The translations under genes and the position numbers were made by a program. DNA of 23,273 nucleotides from assembly GCA_900752445.1 (NCBI GenBank), contig CAADVN010000245.1:1-23273 (forward strand), given 5' to 3'. Each line of letters opens with the position of its first letter. Positions within the stretch are counted from its first letter, which is position 1. Below, one piece after another: positions 6,818 to 14,161 of this stretch. Under the pieces are notes generated by a model, which searched no databases, was not told the origin of the DNA, and saw only the letters and a program-made list of their open reading frames with translations. The DNA comes from an uncultured Oscillospiraceae bacterium. GTDB taxonomy: Bacteria > Bacillota > Clostridia > Oscillospirales > Oscillospiraceae.

Positions 6818-7994
6818 TGTCTATCCATATCCTTTCAACGCCCTCGAGCGCCTCGCTCACGAGCCCCTCGACATCCATGGCGGCCTCCGCCGCCTCCACG
6901 TCCTCAAGCCTGGGCTTGGTCTTGGGATGCCGCGGCGTGAACACGGTGCAGCAGTCCTCGTAGGGCAGGATGGAGGTCTCGAAGGTGCCTATCTTCCGCG
7001 AGATGCGGATGATATCCTCCTTGTCCATGCCTATGAGCGGCTGGAGCACGGGCAGGCTGGTGACGGCCTGGGTGCAGGCCATGGCCTCCATGGTCTGGCT
7101 GGCGACCTGGCCCAGGTTCTCGCCGGTGACGATGGCCTTGCAGCCGCCGCGCTCAGCGATGCGCTCCGCTATACGCATCATAAACCTGCGCATGACAAGT
7201 GTAAAGTACTCTTCGGGGCATTTGTCTCGAATTTCCTCCTGTATGTGCGTGAAGGGCACGACCTCCAGGCACATCTGCCCGCACCAGGGCGTGAGCAGCC
7301 GCGCGAGCTCGACGACCTTCTCCTTCGCCGCCTCCGAGGTGTAGGGGAAGGAGAAGAAGTGCACGGGTATGCAGCGCACGCCGCGCCTCGTTATCATCCA
7401 GGTGGAGACGGGGCTGTCGATGCCGCCGGAGAGCAGCGTCACGGCCCTGCCGTTCGAGCCCACGGGCAGGCCGCCCGCGCCCTGTGCCGGGGCCGCGTGG
7501 ACATAGGCCGCGTAGTCGCGCACCTCGAGGTGCACCACCAGCTCGGGGTTTCGCACGTCAACCCTCGTCTCCGGATACGCCTCGGCAAGCAGGCCCCCGA
7601 CGTACTGCGAGAGCTGTATGCTGGTCAGGTGGAAGCTCTTGTCCGAGCGCTTGGTCTCGACCTTGAAGCTCGCGGCGTTTTCCATGTCTTCCCTGAGATA
7701 CTCTATGGCTAGCTTCGCGATGGCGTCCTCGTCCTTCTCGCAGGCGGCGGCGCGGGAGAGCGCCACGACGCCGAAGGTCTTCGAGAGCGCGTCGAAGGCG
7801 GCGTCCATGTCGGCGAAGTCGTCCTCAGGCTCGACATAGACTGTGCTCTGCACGCAGTAGACGTGGAAATCGCCCATGGGCTTGAGCCTTTTCCTGATGT
7901 TGGTCACGAGCTTCTGCTCGAAGTATCTCCTGTTTAAGCCCTTCAGGACGACCTCGCCCTGTTTGAGCAGTATCATATCCTTCAAAAAGATCAC
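6807..7994 (-). CDS. thiI: ThiI, tRNA 4-thiouridine synthase (no rhodanese domain)
   Basis: The protein activates uridine 8 of tRNA by adenylation and inserts sulfur; in some bacteria it also feeds thiamine thiazole synthesis. The N-terminus has the ThiI signature LLKQGEVVLKGLNRRYFE, followed by a THUMP RNA-binding domain (about 60-165) and a PP-loop ATPase with SGGIDSP at 189-195. The DCC motif near PYEDCCTVFTP matches the region holding the conserved catalytic cysteine. At 395 residues it lacks the C-terminal rhodanese domain of the Escherichia coli enzyme, as is normal in Firmicutes, where a dedicated cysteine desulfurase supplies sulfur; no such gene is in the window. The listed start is GTG 7994; ATG 7976 is an alternative that fits the family length as well. 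It overlaps cinA by 11 bp. Confidence 0.95.
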   Translation of the reverse strand: MIFLKDMILLKQGEVVLKGLNRRYFEQKLVTNIRKRLKPMGDFHVYCVQSTVYVEPEDDFADMDAAFDALSKTFGVVALSRAAACEKDEDAIAKLAIEYLREDMENAASFKVETKRSDKSFHLTSIQLSQYVGGLLAEAYPETRVDVRNPELVVHLEVRDYAAYVHAAPAQGAGGLPVGSNGRAVTLLSGGIDSPVSTWMITRRGVRCIPVHFFSFPYTSEAAKEKVVELARLLTPWCGQMCLEVVPFTHIQEEIRDKCPEEYFTLVMRRFMMRIAERIAERGGCKAIVTGENLGQVASQTMEAMACTQAVTSLPVLQPLIGMDKEDIIRISRKIGTFETSILPYEDCCTVFTPRHPKTKPRLEDVEAAEAAMDVEGLVSEALEGVERIWIDIEG

Positions 7995-8029
7995 CTTAAA
8001 ACGAAATTTCGCGCCCCATGCCGCCCATC

Positions 8030-9547
8030 TCAGTCCTCCATACGGAAGTCCCAGGTGCGGTACTGGATGGCTTCGGCGAGGTGGCCTACGCTGATATCCG
8101 CCGCGCCATCGAGGTCCGCCACGGTGCGGGCGACGCGGAGGATTCGGTCATAGCTCCTGGCGGTGAGGCCCATCTTCCGGTAGGCGCTCTCCATGAGCTT
8201 TGAGCAGTCCGGGCTCAGGGCGCAGAAGCTGTCGAGCTCCCTTGGCCCCATGTGCGCGTTGCAGTCGGCGCCCGTGCCCGCAAGCCTCTCGCGCTGCTTC
8301 TGCCTTGCGAAGTCCACGCGCTTTTTTATCTCGCAGGACGGCTCGGCCTCCGCCTTGCCCGAGAGCTCCTCGTACTCCAGCGCCGGGACCTCGATGATGA
8401 TGTCTATCCTGTCCAGCAGCGGCCCGGAGACCCGCGAGTGATAGCGCCGTATCTCCTGCTCCGAGCAGGTGCAGCGGTGGGTCGGGTGCCCGTACCAGCC
8501 GCATTTGCAGGGGTTCATGGCGCAGATGAGCATGAAGCGGCTCGGGTATGTAACGGTGCCCGCCGCGCGCGAGACCGTGACGACGCCCTCCTCCAGCGGC
8601 TGTCTGAGCGTCTCGCGCACGTCCCTGTGGAACTCCGGCAGCTCGTCGAGGAACAGCACGCCGTTGTGCGCGAGGCTCATCTCGCCCGGCTGCAGCTGCG
8701 CCCCGCCAGAGAGAGCCGCCGCCGAGGTCGTGTGATGCGGCGCGCGGAAGGGCCTGATATCCACGATGGGGTCGCTGCGGCTCGTCAGGCCGGCGACGGA
8801 GTGTATCTCCGTGGTCTGCAGCATCTCCTCCATGCTCATATCCGGCAGTATGGAGACGACGCGCTTTGCCAGCATGCTCTTGCCCGCGCCCGGCGGCCCG
8901 ACCATGAGGATGTTGTGTCCGCCCGCCGCCGCTACCTCGAGCGCGCGTTTTGCGTACTGCTGGCCCTTGACCTCGGAGAAATCCGGCCCGCCCCTGTGCT
9001 CATGCCGCTCCGGCTCGGGCTTCACCGGCTCGAGCTCCGTCTGGCCTCTGAAGTATTCCAGCAGCTGCGCCACATTCTCCACCGGGTATACCTCGAGCCC
9101 GCGCGCGAAGGCGGCCTCCGGCGCGTTGTCCGAGGGCGCGAAGAGCCGCTTTATCCCGGCCCGCTCCGCCGCCAGCGCCATGGGCAGAGCGCCGCGCACG
9201 GGCCGCAGCTCCCCGGCCAGCGAGAGCTCGCCGAAGAAGGCGCAGTCCGGCGGCGGCTCCTTTATCGAGCCCGTAGCCGCCAAAATGCCCAGCAGCACGG
9301 GCAGGTCGTACACCGTCCCCGCCTTTTTCGTGTCCGCCGGGGCCAGGTTCACGGTCAGCCGCGACACGGGGAATTTGAGCCCCGAGTTCCTTATCGCCGC
9401 CCTGACCCTGTCCCGGGCCTCCCTGACGGCGGCGTCGGGCAGGCCGACTATCTCAAAGCCCGGCAGGCCCTGGGCCATGGAGCACTCGACGGATACCTCG
9501 TAGCCGCCTATGCCCTTTATTCCGAGCGAGCGTATGCGCGATACCAT
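8030..9547 (-). CDS. comM: YifB/ComM-family AAA+ ATPase (Mg-chelatase-like)
   Basis: A 505-residue protein of full family length. The N-terminal Lon-S5-like domain (residues 1-165) begins with the typical IRSLGIKGIGGYEVSVE; the Mg-chelatase-type AAA+ domain follows with Walker A GPPGAGKS at 217-224 and Walker B LFLDELPEF near 298-306. A cysteine-rich insert (NPCKCGWYGHPTHRCTC) suits zinc binding and is usual in the family. The C-terminal helical domain ends at 505. In naturally competent Gram-negative bacteria, ComM is a hexameric helicase that drives branch migration during integration of donor DNA; in Clostridia the role is less clear. It lies 35 bp upstream of thiI and 21 bp after the aldolase gene. 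The ATG at 9547 follows GGGGGGAG. Confidence 0.93.
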   Translation of the reverse strand: MVSRIRSLGIKGIGGYEVSVECSMAQGLPGFEIVGLPDAAVREARDRVRAAIRNSGLKFPVSRLTVNLAPADTKKAGTVYDLPVLLGILAATGSIKEPPPDCAFFGELSLAGELRPVRGALPMALAAERAGIKRLFAPSDNAPEAAFARGLEVYPVENVAQLLEYFRGQTELEPVKPEPERHEHRGGPDFSEVKGQQYAKRALEVAAAGGHNILMVGPPGAGKSMLAKRVVSILPDMSMEEMLQTTEIHSVAGLTSRSDPIVDIRPFRAPHHTTSAAALSGGAQLQPGEMSLAHNGVLFLDELPEFHRDVRETLRQPLEEGVVTVSRAAGTVTYPSRFMLICAMNPCKCGWYGHPTHRCTCSEQEIRRYHSRVSGPLLDRIDIIIEVPALEYEELSGKAEAEPSCEIKKRVDFARQKQRERLAGTGADCNAHMGPRELDSFCALSPDCSKLMESAYRKMGLTARSYDRILRVARTVADLDGAADISVGHLAEAIQYRTWDFRMED

Positions 9548-9568
9548 GGGTGCTCCCCCCTGTCTTTT

Positions 9569-10351
9569 CTATCTCCCGAAGGCCGTGTCCGCCGCGGCGC
9601 GCAGGGCCTCTATAAGTATGCCGATGTCCAGGCTGAGCGTGACGCTGTCGAAGCCCTGGGCAAAATAGCCCGCCGCAGCCTCGGCCGTGCCGCAGAACAT
9701 GATGCAGGGCTTGCCCGCCTTTTTGCATGCGAGCCGCACGCGCTCCACGGCGTTTATGTGCCGCTCGTCGTCGAACTGTCCCGGTATGCCCAGCGCTATG
9801 GAGAGGTCAAAGGGCCCGATGAATATCCCGTCCACGCCGTCTATCGCGGCTATCTCCTCTATATTCTCGAGGCAGCCGGCGGTCTCGCACTGGGGTATGA
9901 GCAGGGTATTCCTGTCGGCCCAGTCCATGTACCCGCTCATGCCGCCGGCGTAGTTGGCGTCATAGCCCCAGCCGCCGTCGCGCGAGGGGCAGTAGCCCCT
10001 GTTCCCGGCAGGGGCGAACTTGGCCCAGCTGACGAGCCGTTTCGCCTGCTCCACGGTCTCGAGCCGGGGCACGATGAGCCCTGCGGCGCCGACGTCGAGC
10101 ATCTTGAGCACGGGGCTGCGGCTTATTTCGTCCACTCTCACAAACGGTGCGAGCCCCGCGCCGCCGGCGGTGCCGACGAGCTCCGCGGCGTGCTCGACGC
10201 CGATGGGGCTGTGCTCGATATCGATGATGACGTAGTCGAGCCCTGCGCGCGCCGCGGCCTCGACGGCGGGCGCGCTGAGAAGGTGCGTGAAGGTGCCGAG
10301 CGTCTTCTCGCCGCGCCGGTATTTCTCAAGGAACCTGTTCAATGTATCCAC
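9569..10351 (-). CDS. HpcH/HpaI-family (class II, metal-dependent) aldolase
   Basis: A 260-residue TIM-barrel protein with the family's key residues: His47 in DIEHSP (general base), Arg72 in FVRVDE, the PAGNRGY loop (about 114-120) and the metal ligands Glu156 (PQCETAG) and Asp182 (IGPFDLS). Relatives cleave 4-hydroxy-2-oxo acids such as 2,4-dihydroxyhept-2-ene-1,7-dioate or 2-keto-3-deoxy-rhamnonate to pyruvate and an aldehyde; the true substrate cannot be told. The outermost start is GTG 10351. A TTG three codons later (10342) has a better site, GAGGTG with 6-8 bp spacing, and the family often begins at that Asn (LNRFLEKYRRGEKTLGTF). It sits alone between aspS and comM with no related sugar-acid genes. 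Confidence 0.9.
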   Translation of the reverse strand: MDTLNRFLEKYRRGEKTLGTFTHLLSAPAVEAAARAGLDYVIIDIEHSPIGVEHAAELVGTAGGAGLAPFVRVDEISRSPVLKMLDVGAAGLIVPRLETVEQAKRLVSWAKFAPAGNRGYCPSRDGGWGYDANYAGGMSGYMDWADRNTLLIPQCETAGCLENIEEIAAIDGVDGIFIGPFDLSIALGIPGQFDDERHINAVERVRLACKKAGKPCIMFCGTAEAAAGYFAQGFDSVTLSLDIGILIEALRAAADTAFGR

Positions 10352-10373
10352 CTCGCCCTATCTGAAGTCCTTT

Positions 10374-10398
10374 GCCCGGCTTTTTACAAAAGGCGGGC
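10374..10398. other. Hairpin downstream of aspS
   Basis: The 54-bp gap between aspS and the aldolase gene contains an 11-bp inverted repeat with one mismatch (GCCCGGCTTTT at 10374-10384 with AAAAGGCGGGC at 10388-10398) and a 3-nt loop. The AT base pairs are at the loop end rather than after the stem, so it lacks a normal terminator tail. It may be a weak terminator or a stabilising stem. Confidence 0.4.
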
Positions 10399-10405
10399 GA
10401 AAACT

Positions 10406-12181
10406 TTAAGCTTTTTCTGCCACGATGGCGATGTGCAGCTCGTCGAGCTGCTTCTGCGTGACCTCGCCCGGCGCACCCATCATGAGGTCCTGCGCGCTCT
10501 TGTTCATCGGGAAGGGGATGATCTCGCGTATCGAGTCCTCGCCCGCCAGGAGCATCACCATGCGGTCCACGCCCGGCGCTATGCCCGCGTGCGGCGGCGC
10601 GCCGTAGCAGAAGGCGTTGTACATCGCGGGGAACTTCGCCTTCACGTCCTCCTCGCCGAGGTTCACGAGCTCAAAGGCCTTTATCATTATCTCGGGCTCG
10701 TGGTTCCGCACCGCGCCGGAGGAGAGCTCCACGCCGTTGCACACGAGGTCGTACTGGTCCGCCGTTATCGTCAGCGGGTCAATCTCGCCGCGCTCGGCCG
10801 CGAGCAGGGTCTCGAGCCCGCCCTTCGGCATCGAGAACGGGTTGTGGCAGAACTCCAGCTGCCCCGATTCCTCGCCGATCTCGTACATCGGGAAGTCCAC
10901 TATCCAGCAGAACTCGTACTTTTCCGCGTCCATGTGCCCCGGGCAGGCCGCGCCCGCGAGCTTTATGAGCACGCCCGCCGTCTTCTGCGCCGCGCCCTTC
11001 GCGCCCGAGGCCAGCAGCACCAGCGTGCCCGGCTCGAGGCCCAGCCCGGCCTTCACCGAGTCCAGTATCGGCTGCACGAACTTCGCTATGCCGCCGACGG
11101 CCTCGCCGTTTTCGTCTATCCGGAACCAGTAGGCCTTGTTCCCCGACTGCACCTCGGCGTCCGCGCAGAGCTTGTCTGTCTGCTTGCGCGTGCCCGCGTA
11201 GCCCGTGACCGCCACGGCCTTCACCACCTGGCCCTCAAACGGCCCGAAGCCACAGCCGGAGAGCAGCTCCGTCGCGTCCTGAGCCGTGAGGTCTATCCTC
11301 AGGTCGGGCTTGTCCGTGCCGTACTTCTCCAGCGCCTCCATGTAGGGTATGCGCTTGAACGGAGCCCCGGAGGCCCGGGAATACTTGCCGTACTCCGCGA
11401 AGATGGGCGGCAGCACCGCCTCGAGCACCTCGAACACGTCCTCCTGCGAGGCGAAGGCCATCTCCATGTCGAGCTGGTAGAACTCGCCCGGCGAGCGGTC
11501 CGCGCGCGCGTCCTCGTCCCGGAAGCAGGGCGCTATCTGGAAATACCTGTCGAAGCCCGAGGCCATGAGCAGCTGCTTGAACTGCTGCGGCGCCTGAGGC
11601 AGGGCGTAGAACTTGCCCGGGTGGTTCCGCGCAGGGACGAGGTAGTCCCTCGCGCCCTCGGGGCTCGACACCGTGAGGATGGGCGTCGTGATCTCCATGA
11701 AGCCCTGGGCCTCCATCGCGCGCCGGAGCGCGGAGATGACCTTGGAGCGCAGGACGATGTTCGCCTTCACCTCGGGGTTGCGCAGGTCGAGGTAGCGGTA
11801 GCGCAGCCTTGCCGCCTCGTCCGCCTCGCGCGAGCGGTTTATCTGGAAGGGCAGCTCGTTATACTGGCACTTGCCCAGCACCTCGAGCCGCTCCGGCACG
11901 ACCTCTATGTCGCCCGTCGGCAGCTTCGGGTTCTTGCTCGCGCGCTCCCTGACCGTGCCCTCGACTGATATCGTGCTCTCGCGCGTCACGGCCTTGAAGG
12001 CCCGCACCATGTCCTCGGTCTCCGCGACGACCTGGGTCGTGCCGTAGAAATCGCGCACGACGATGAAGGCCAGCGCCGAGGAGACCTCGCGGATGTTCTC
12101 CATCCAGCCGACTATCTTAACGCTCCTGCCCGCGTCCTCGATGCGGAGCTGCCCGCAATTGTGTGTCCTTGACTGCATCAT
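10406..12181 (-). CDS. aspS: Aspartyl-tRNA synthetase, bacterial type
   Basis: A 591-residue class II synthetase that charges tRNA-Asp, of the normal bacterial length. In order it has an OB-fold anticodon-binding domain (about 1-115), class II motif 2 (FRDEDARADRSPGEF, about 220-234), the GAD insertion that marks bacterial AspRS (about 300-430) and motif 3 (GIAPGVDRMVML at 533-544). Without a test of the anticodon-binding residues I cannot say whether it is strictly tRNA-Asp specific or also mischarges tRNA-Asn; no gatCAB genes are in view. The first ATG (12181) is preceded by GAGGGG with 9 bp spacing, which lies just past the hisS stop; a second ATG follows at once. It is co-transcribed with hisS, 13 bp away, the common Gram-positive hisS-aspS pairing. 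Confidence 0.97.
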   Translation of the reverse strand: MMQSRTHNCGQLRIEDAGRSVKIVGWMENIREVSSALAFIVVRDFYGTTQVVAETEDMVRAFKAVTRESTISVEGTVRERASKNPKLPTGDIEVVPERLEVLGKCQYNELPFQINRSREADEAARLRYRYLDLRNPEVKANIVLRSKVISALRRAMEAQGFMEITTPILTVSSPEGARDYLVPARNHPGKFYALPQAPQQFKQLLMASGFDRYFQIAPCFRDEDARADRSPGEFYQLDMEMAFASQEDVFEVLEAVLPPIFAEYGKYSRASGAPFKRIPYMEALEKYGTDKPDLRIDLTAQDATELLSGCGFGPFEGQVVKAVAVTGYAGTRKQTDKLCADAEVQSGNKAYWFRIDENGEAVGGIAKFVQPILDSVKAGLGLEPGTLVLLASGAKGAAQKTAGVLIKLAGAACPGHMDAEKYEFCWIVDFPMYEIGEESGQLEFCHNPFSMPKGGLETLLAAERGEIDPLTITADQYDLVCNGVELSSGAVRNHEPEIMIKAFELVNLGEEDVKAKFPAMYNAFCYGAPPHAGIAPGVDRMVMLLAGEDSIREIIPFPMNKSAQDLMMGAPGEVTQKQLDELHIAIVAEKA

Positions 12182-12194
12182 GTCCTCTAACCCC

Positions 12195-13550
12195 TCACTT
12201 TTCCTTTATGAGCCGTTCCCCGGCGCTCTCCGCCAGGGCGGCCAGGATCTTCTCCGCCGCCTCATCCTGAGTGCAGCTTATCTGCTCGCCCCTCTGCATG
12301 TCCTTGAGCGACACGCGGGCGCTTTGCACCTCGTCCTCGCCGATTATGACGGCGTAGGGTATGCCCAGCTTCGAGGCGTAGGAGAGCTTCTGCTTGAACT
12401 TCCTGTCCTCGGTATAGAGCTGGGTCCGTATCCCGGCCTCCCGGAGCTTTGTCGCGGTCTGGGCCGCGAAGCCCAGGTCCTCGGTCATGGGCAGCACTAT
12501 GGCGTCCGCCGGGGCCGCCGTGAGCTCGGGATTGAGCAGCCCCTGCTCGGAGAGCACGTAGAAGAGCCGCGTCACGCCTATCGAGATGCCCGCGCCGGGC
12601 AGCTTCCTGTCCGTATAGTACTCCGCGAGGTCGTCGTAGCGCCCGCCGGAGCAGACCGAGCCTATCTCCGGGTGCGAGTTGATGGTCGTCTCGTACACCG
12701 TGCCCGTGTAGTAGTCGAGGCCCCTTGCGATGGTGAGGTCTATGGCAAAGCGCTCAGGCGGCACGCCGAGGCCCGGCAGCGCCTGCGTCACCGTGCGCAG
12801 CTCCCTCACGCCCTCGTCGAAGAGCTCGTCGCGCCCTGTCATCCCCTCGAGGAAGGCGAGCTTCTCCGCCGTCGTGCCCTCAAAGCCTATGAAGCCCAGC
12901 GCCTCGCCCGCCTGCGCCGCATCGAGGCCGCAGTCGTCCATGAGTATGGCCCGCACCTTCTCCTCGCCTATCTTCTCGAGCTTGTCTATGGTGCGCAGTA
13001 TCTCCGCCGGGGCGGCCATGCCGTGCATCCTGAAAAAGCCGCCGAGCACCTTGCGGTTATTTATCCTGATGGTAAAATCCCGGAGCCCCAGCTCCGTGAA
13101 GGCCCGGCAGATGATGGAGGGTATCTCCGCCTCGTTCATGATGTCGAGCTTCCCGTCGCCTATGACGTCGATGTCCGCCTGGTAGAACTCGCGGAACCTG
13201 CCCCTCTGCGCCCGCTCGCCGCGCCAGACCTTGCCTATCTGGAAGCGCCGGAAGGGGAACTGCAGCTTCGCGTAGTTTGCCGCGACGTATTTCGCCAGCG
13301 GCACCGTGAGGTCGAACCTGAGCGCAAGGTCGGAATCGCCCTTCATGAAGCGGTAGATCTGCTTTTCCGTCTCCCCGCCGCCCTTGGCGAGCAGGACCTG
13401 GGCCGACTCTATGGCCGGCGTGTCCAGCGGCGTGAAGCCGTAGAGCGAGTACACCCGCCGGAGCGTGGCCAGCAGCTTTTCCATCTTCAGCTGCTCCTCG
13501 GGCAGCAGCTCCATGAAACCCGAGAGTGTCCTCGGACTTACCTTTTCCAT
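12195..13550 (-). CDS. hisS: Histidyl-tRNA synthetase
   Basis: A 451-residue class II synthetase that charges tRNA-His. The catalytic core shows the ATP-binding LRFDLTVPLAKYVA segment, motif 2 (GKVWRGERAQRGRFREFYQ), the histidine-specific HisA loop (TIARGLDYYTGTVYE) and motif 3 (GAGISIGVTRLF). The C-terminal anticodon-binding domain spans roughly the last 95 residues. The ATG at 13550 follows GGAGG with 7 bp spacing. The 70-bp leader contains only a hairpin and is too short for a T-box riboswitch, so control of hisS-aspS by uncharged tRNA is not seen here. Transcription probably comes through from the promoter ahead of the methylglyoxal-synthase-like gene. Confidence 0.97.
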   Translation of the reverse strand: MEKVSPRTLSGFMELLPEEQLKMEKLLATLRRVYSLYGFTPLDTPAIESAQVLLAKGGGETEKQIYRFMKGDSDLALRFDLTVPLAKYVAANYAKLQFPFRRFQIGKVWRGERAQRGRFREFYQADIDVIGDGKLDIMNEAEIPSIICRAFTELGLRDFTIRINNRKVLGGFFRMHGMAAPAEILRTIDKLEKIGEEKVRAILMDDCGLDAAQAGEALGFIGFEGTTAEKLAFLEGMTGRDELFDEGVRELRTVTQALPGLGVPPERFAIDLTIARGLDYYTGTVYETTINSHPEIGSVCSGGRYDDLAEYYTDRKLPGAGISIGVTRLFYVLSEQGLLNPELTAAPADAIVLPMTEDLGFAAQTATKLREAGIRTQLYTEDRKFKQKLSYASKLGIPYAVIIGEDEVQSARVSLKDMQRGEQISCTQDEAAEKILAALAESAGERLIKEK

Positions 13551-13581
13551 TCAAATACCTCCAAATACGATAACAGCGCAA

Positions 13582-13608
13582 GGGCGGCGGAAAAACTTAC
13601 CGCCGCCC
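13582..13608 (-). terminator. GC-rich hairpin between the MGS-like gene and hisS
   Basis: A perfect 9-bp inverted repeat (GGGCGGCGG at 13582-13590 with CCGCCGCCC at 13600-13608) around a 9-nt AT-rich loop fills the gap after the MGS-like stop. On the minus strand the stem is followed by TTGCGC, not a U tract. It could partly terminate transcripts or protect an RNA 3' end; complete termination would leave hisS without a visible promoter. Confidence 0.5.
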
Positions 13609-13620
13609 CATGGCGTGTGC

Positions 13621-14022
13621 TCATTTCTTTTTCGGGTTGACTATGTCCCTCCAGTCGAGGTCGCCGCGCCTGAGCCCCTGTATCAGTACCTCCGCCGTGG
13701 CCGCGTTCGTAGCCATGGGGATGAGATGCTGGTCGCAGAGCCTCGAGAGCTTGTTCACGCTGTCGAACCCCTCGGGATTTGCCGGGTCGCAGAAGCAGAT
13801 GACGAGGTCTATCTCGTTGTATGCTATCCTCGCCCCTATCTGCTGGGCACCCTGCTTGTCGTGCAGATACAGGGTTATCGGCAGGCCCGTGGCCTCGCTC
13901 ACGAGCTTGCCCGTGGTAGTCGTCGCACAGATGCTGTGCTCAGCCAATATGCCGCAGTATGCGATGCAGAACTGGACCATGAGCTCCTTCTTGCCATCGT
14001 CTGCAAGCAGCGCGATATTCAT
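13621..14022 (-). CDS. Methylglyoxal-synthase-like protein with degenerate active site
   Basis: A 133-residue protein that aligns over its whole length with methylglyoxal synthase, which turns dihydroxyacetone phosphate into methylglyoxal and phosphate. Family landmarks remain: FCIAYCGIL, TTTGKLVSEATGL, QQIGARIAYNEIDLVI and IPMATNAATAEVLI. The catalytic positions have changed. By alignment to E. coli MgsA, His19 is Asp8, catalytic Asp71 is Ala59 (in QGAQQIG, where the family has GGDQQ), and the His98/Asp101 region reads GFDSV, so neither is kept. The phosphate-binding SGP (65-67) is HDK with a one-residue gap, and Gly46 of TGTTG is Thr35. Asp20, Lys23 and Asp91 equivalents remain. It is probably not a working synthase; a binding or regulatory role, like the MGS-fold domain of CarB, is possible. 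It heads the hisS-aspS run with its own promoter. Confidence 0.85.
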   Translation of the reverse strand: MNIALLADDGKKELMVQFCIAYCGILAEHSICATTTTGKLVSEATGLPITLYLHDKQGAQQIGARIAYNEIDLVICFCDPANPEGFDSVNKLSRLCDQHLIPMATNAATAEVLIQGLRRGDLDWRDIVNPKKK

Positions 14023-14042
14023 ATTCCTTTCTCCCTCCAGGT

Positions 14043-14060
14043 GCCGGCTCCCCTGCCGGC
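14043..14060 (-). promoter_or_regulatory. Small hairpin in the 5' leader of the MGS-like gene
   Basis: Two copies of the palindrome GCCGGC (14043-14048 and 14055-14060) flank a 6-nt loop in the untranslated leader, about 20-40 bp upstream of the start codon and just ahead of the GGAGGGAG ribosome-binding region. It could form a 6-bp stem in the RNA or act as a symmetric protein-binding site. No known riboswitch pattern was recognised. Confidence 0.35.
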
Positions 14061-14092
14061 GGCTGCTGTTCGCAAAATTGCTTTAGACTCTA

Positions 14093-14121
14093 ATTATATG
14101 CCGTTTCCGTAAAAACTTCAA
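14093..14121 (-). promoter_or_regulatory. Sigma-A-type promoter of the MGS-like gene
   Basis: On the minus strand TTGAAG (14116-14121) and a perfect TATAAT (14093-14098) are separated by exactly 17 bp. The start point would be near 14086, giving a leader of about 64 nt before ATG 14022. This is the clearest promoter for the leftward genes below it, and it lies just after the end of the PBP2 operon, splitting the leftward genes into two transcription units. Confidence 0.7.
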
Positions 14122-14161
14122 CAGATTTCTCTCCCTTTTCGCCCGGATCCGACCGATTTTT

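Noticed and set aside
8252..11968. Very long plus-strand open frame of 1238 codons across comM, the aldolase gene and aspS
   Set aside because: It lies wholly antisense to three well-supported genes. Its translation is low-complexity Arg/Leu/Val/His-rich sequence with no domain, as expected for an antisense frame of GC-rich codons.
13551..13620. Possible T-box riboswitch ahead of hisS
   Set aside because: The gap is only 70 bp and contains a simple hairpin; there is no room for a specifier stem and no T-box consensus.
12063..13640. 525-codon plus-strand open frame opposite hisS
   Set aside because: Antisense shadow of histidyl-tRNA synthetase. The same holds for the frames at 18771-20342, 5729-6940, 16618-17808 and 2880-3824.
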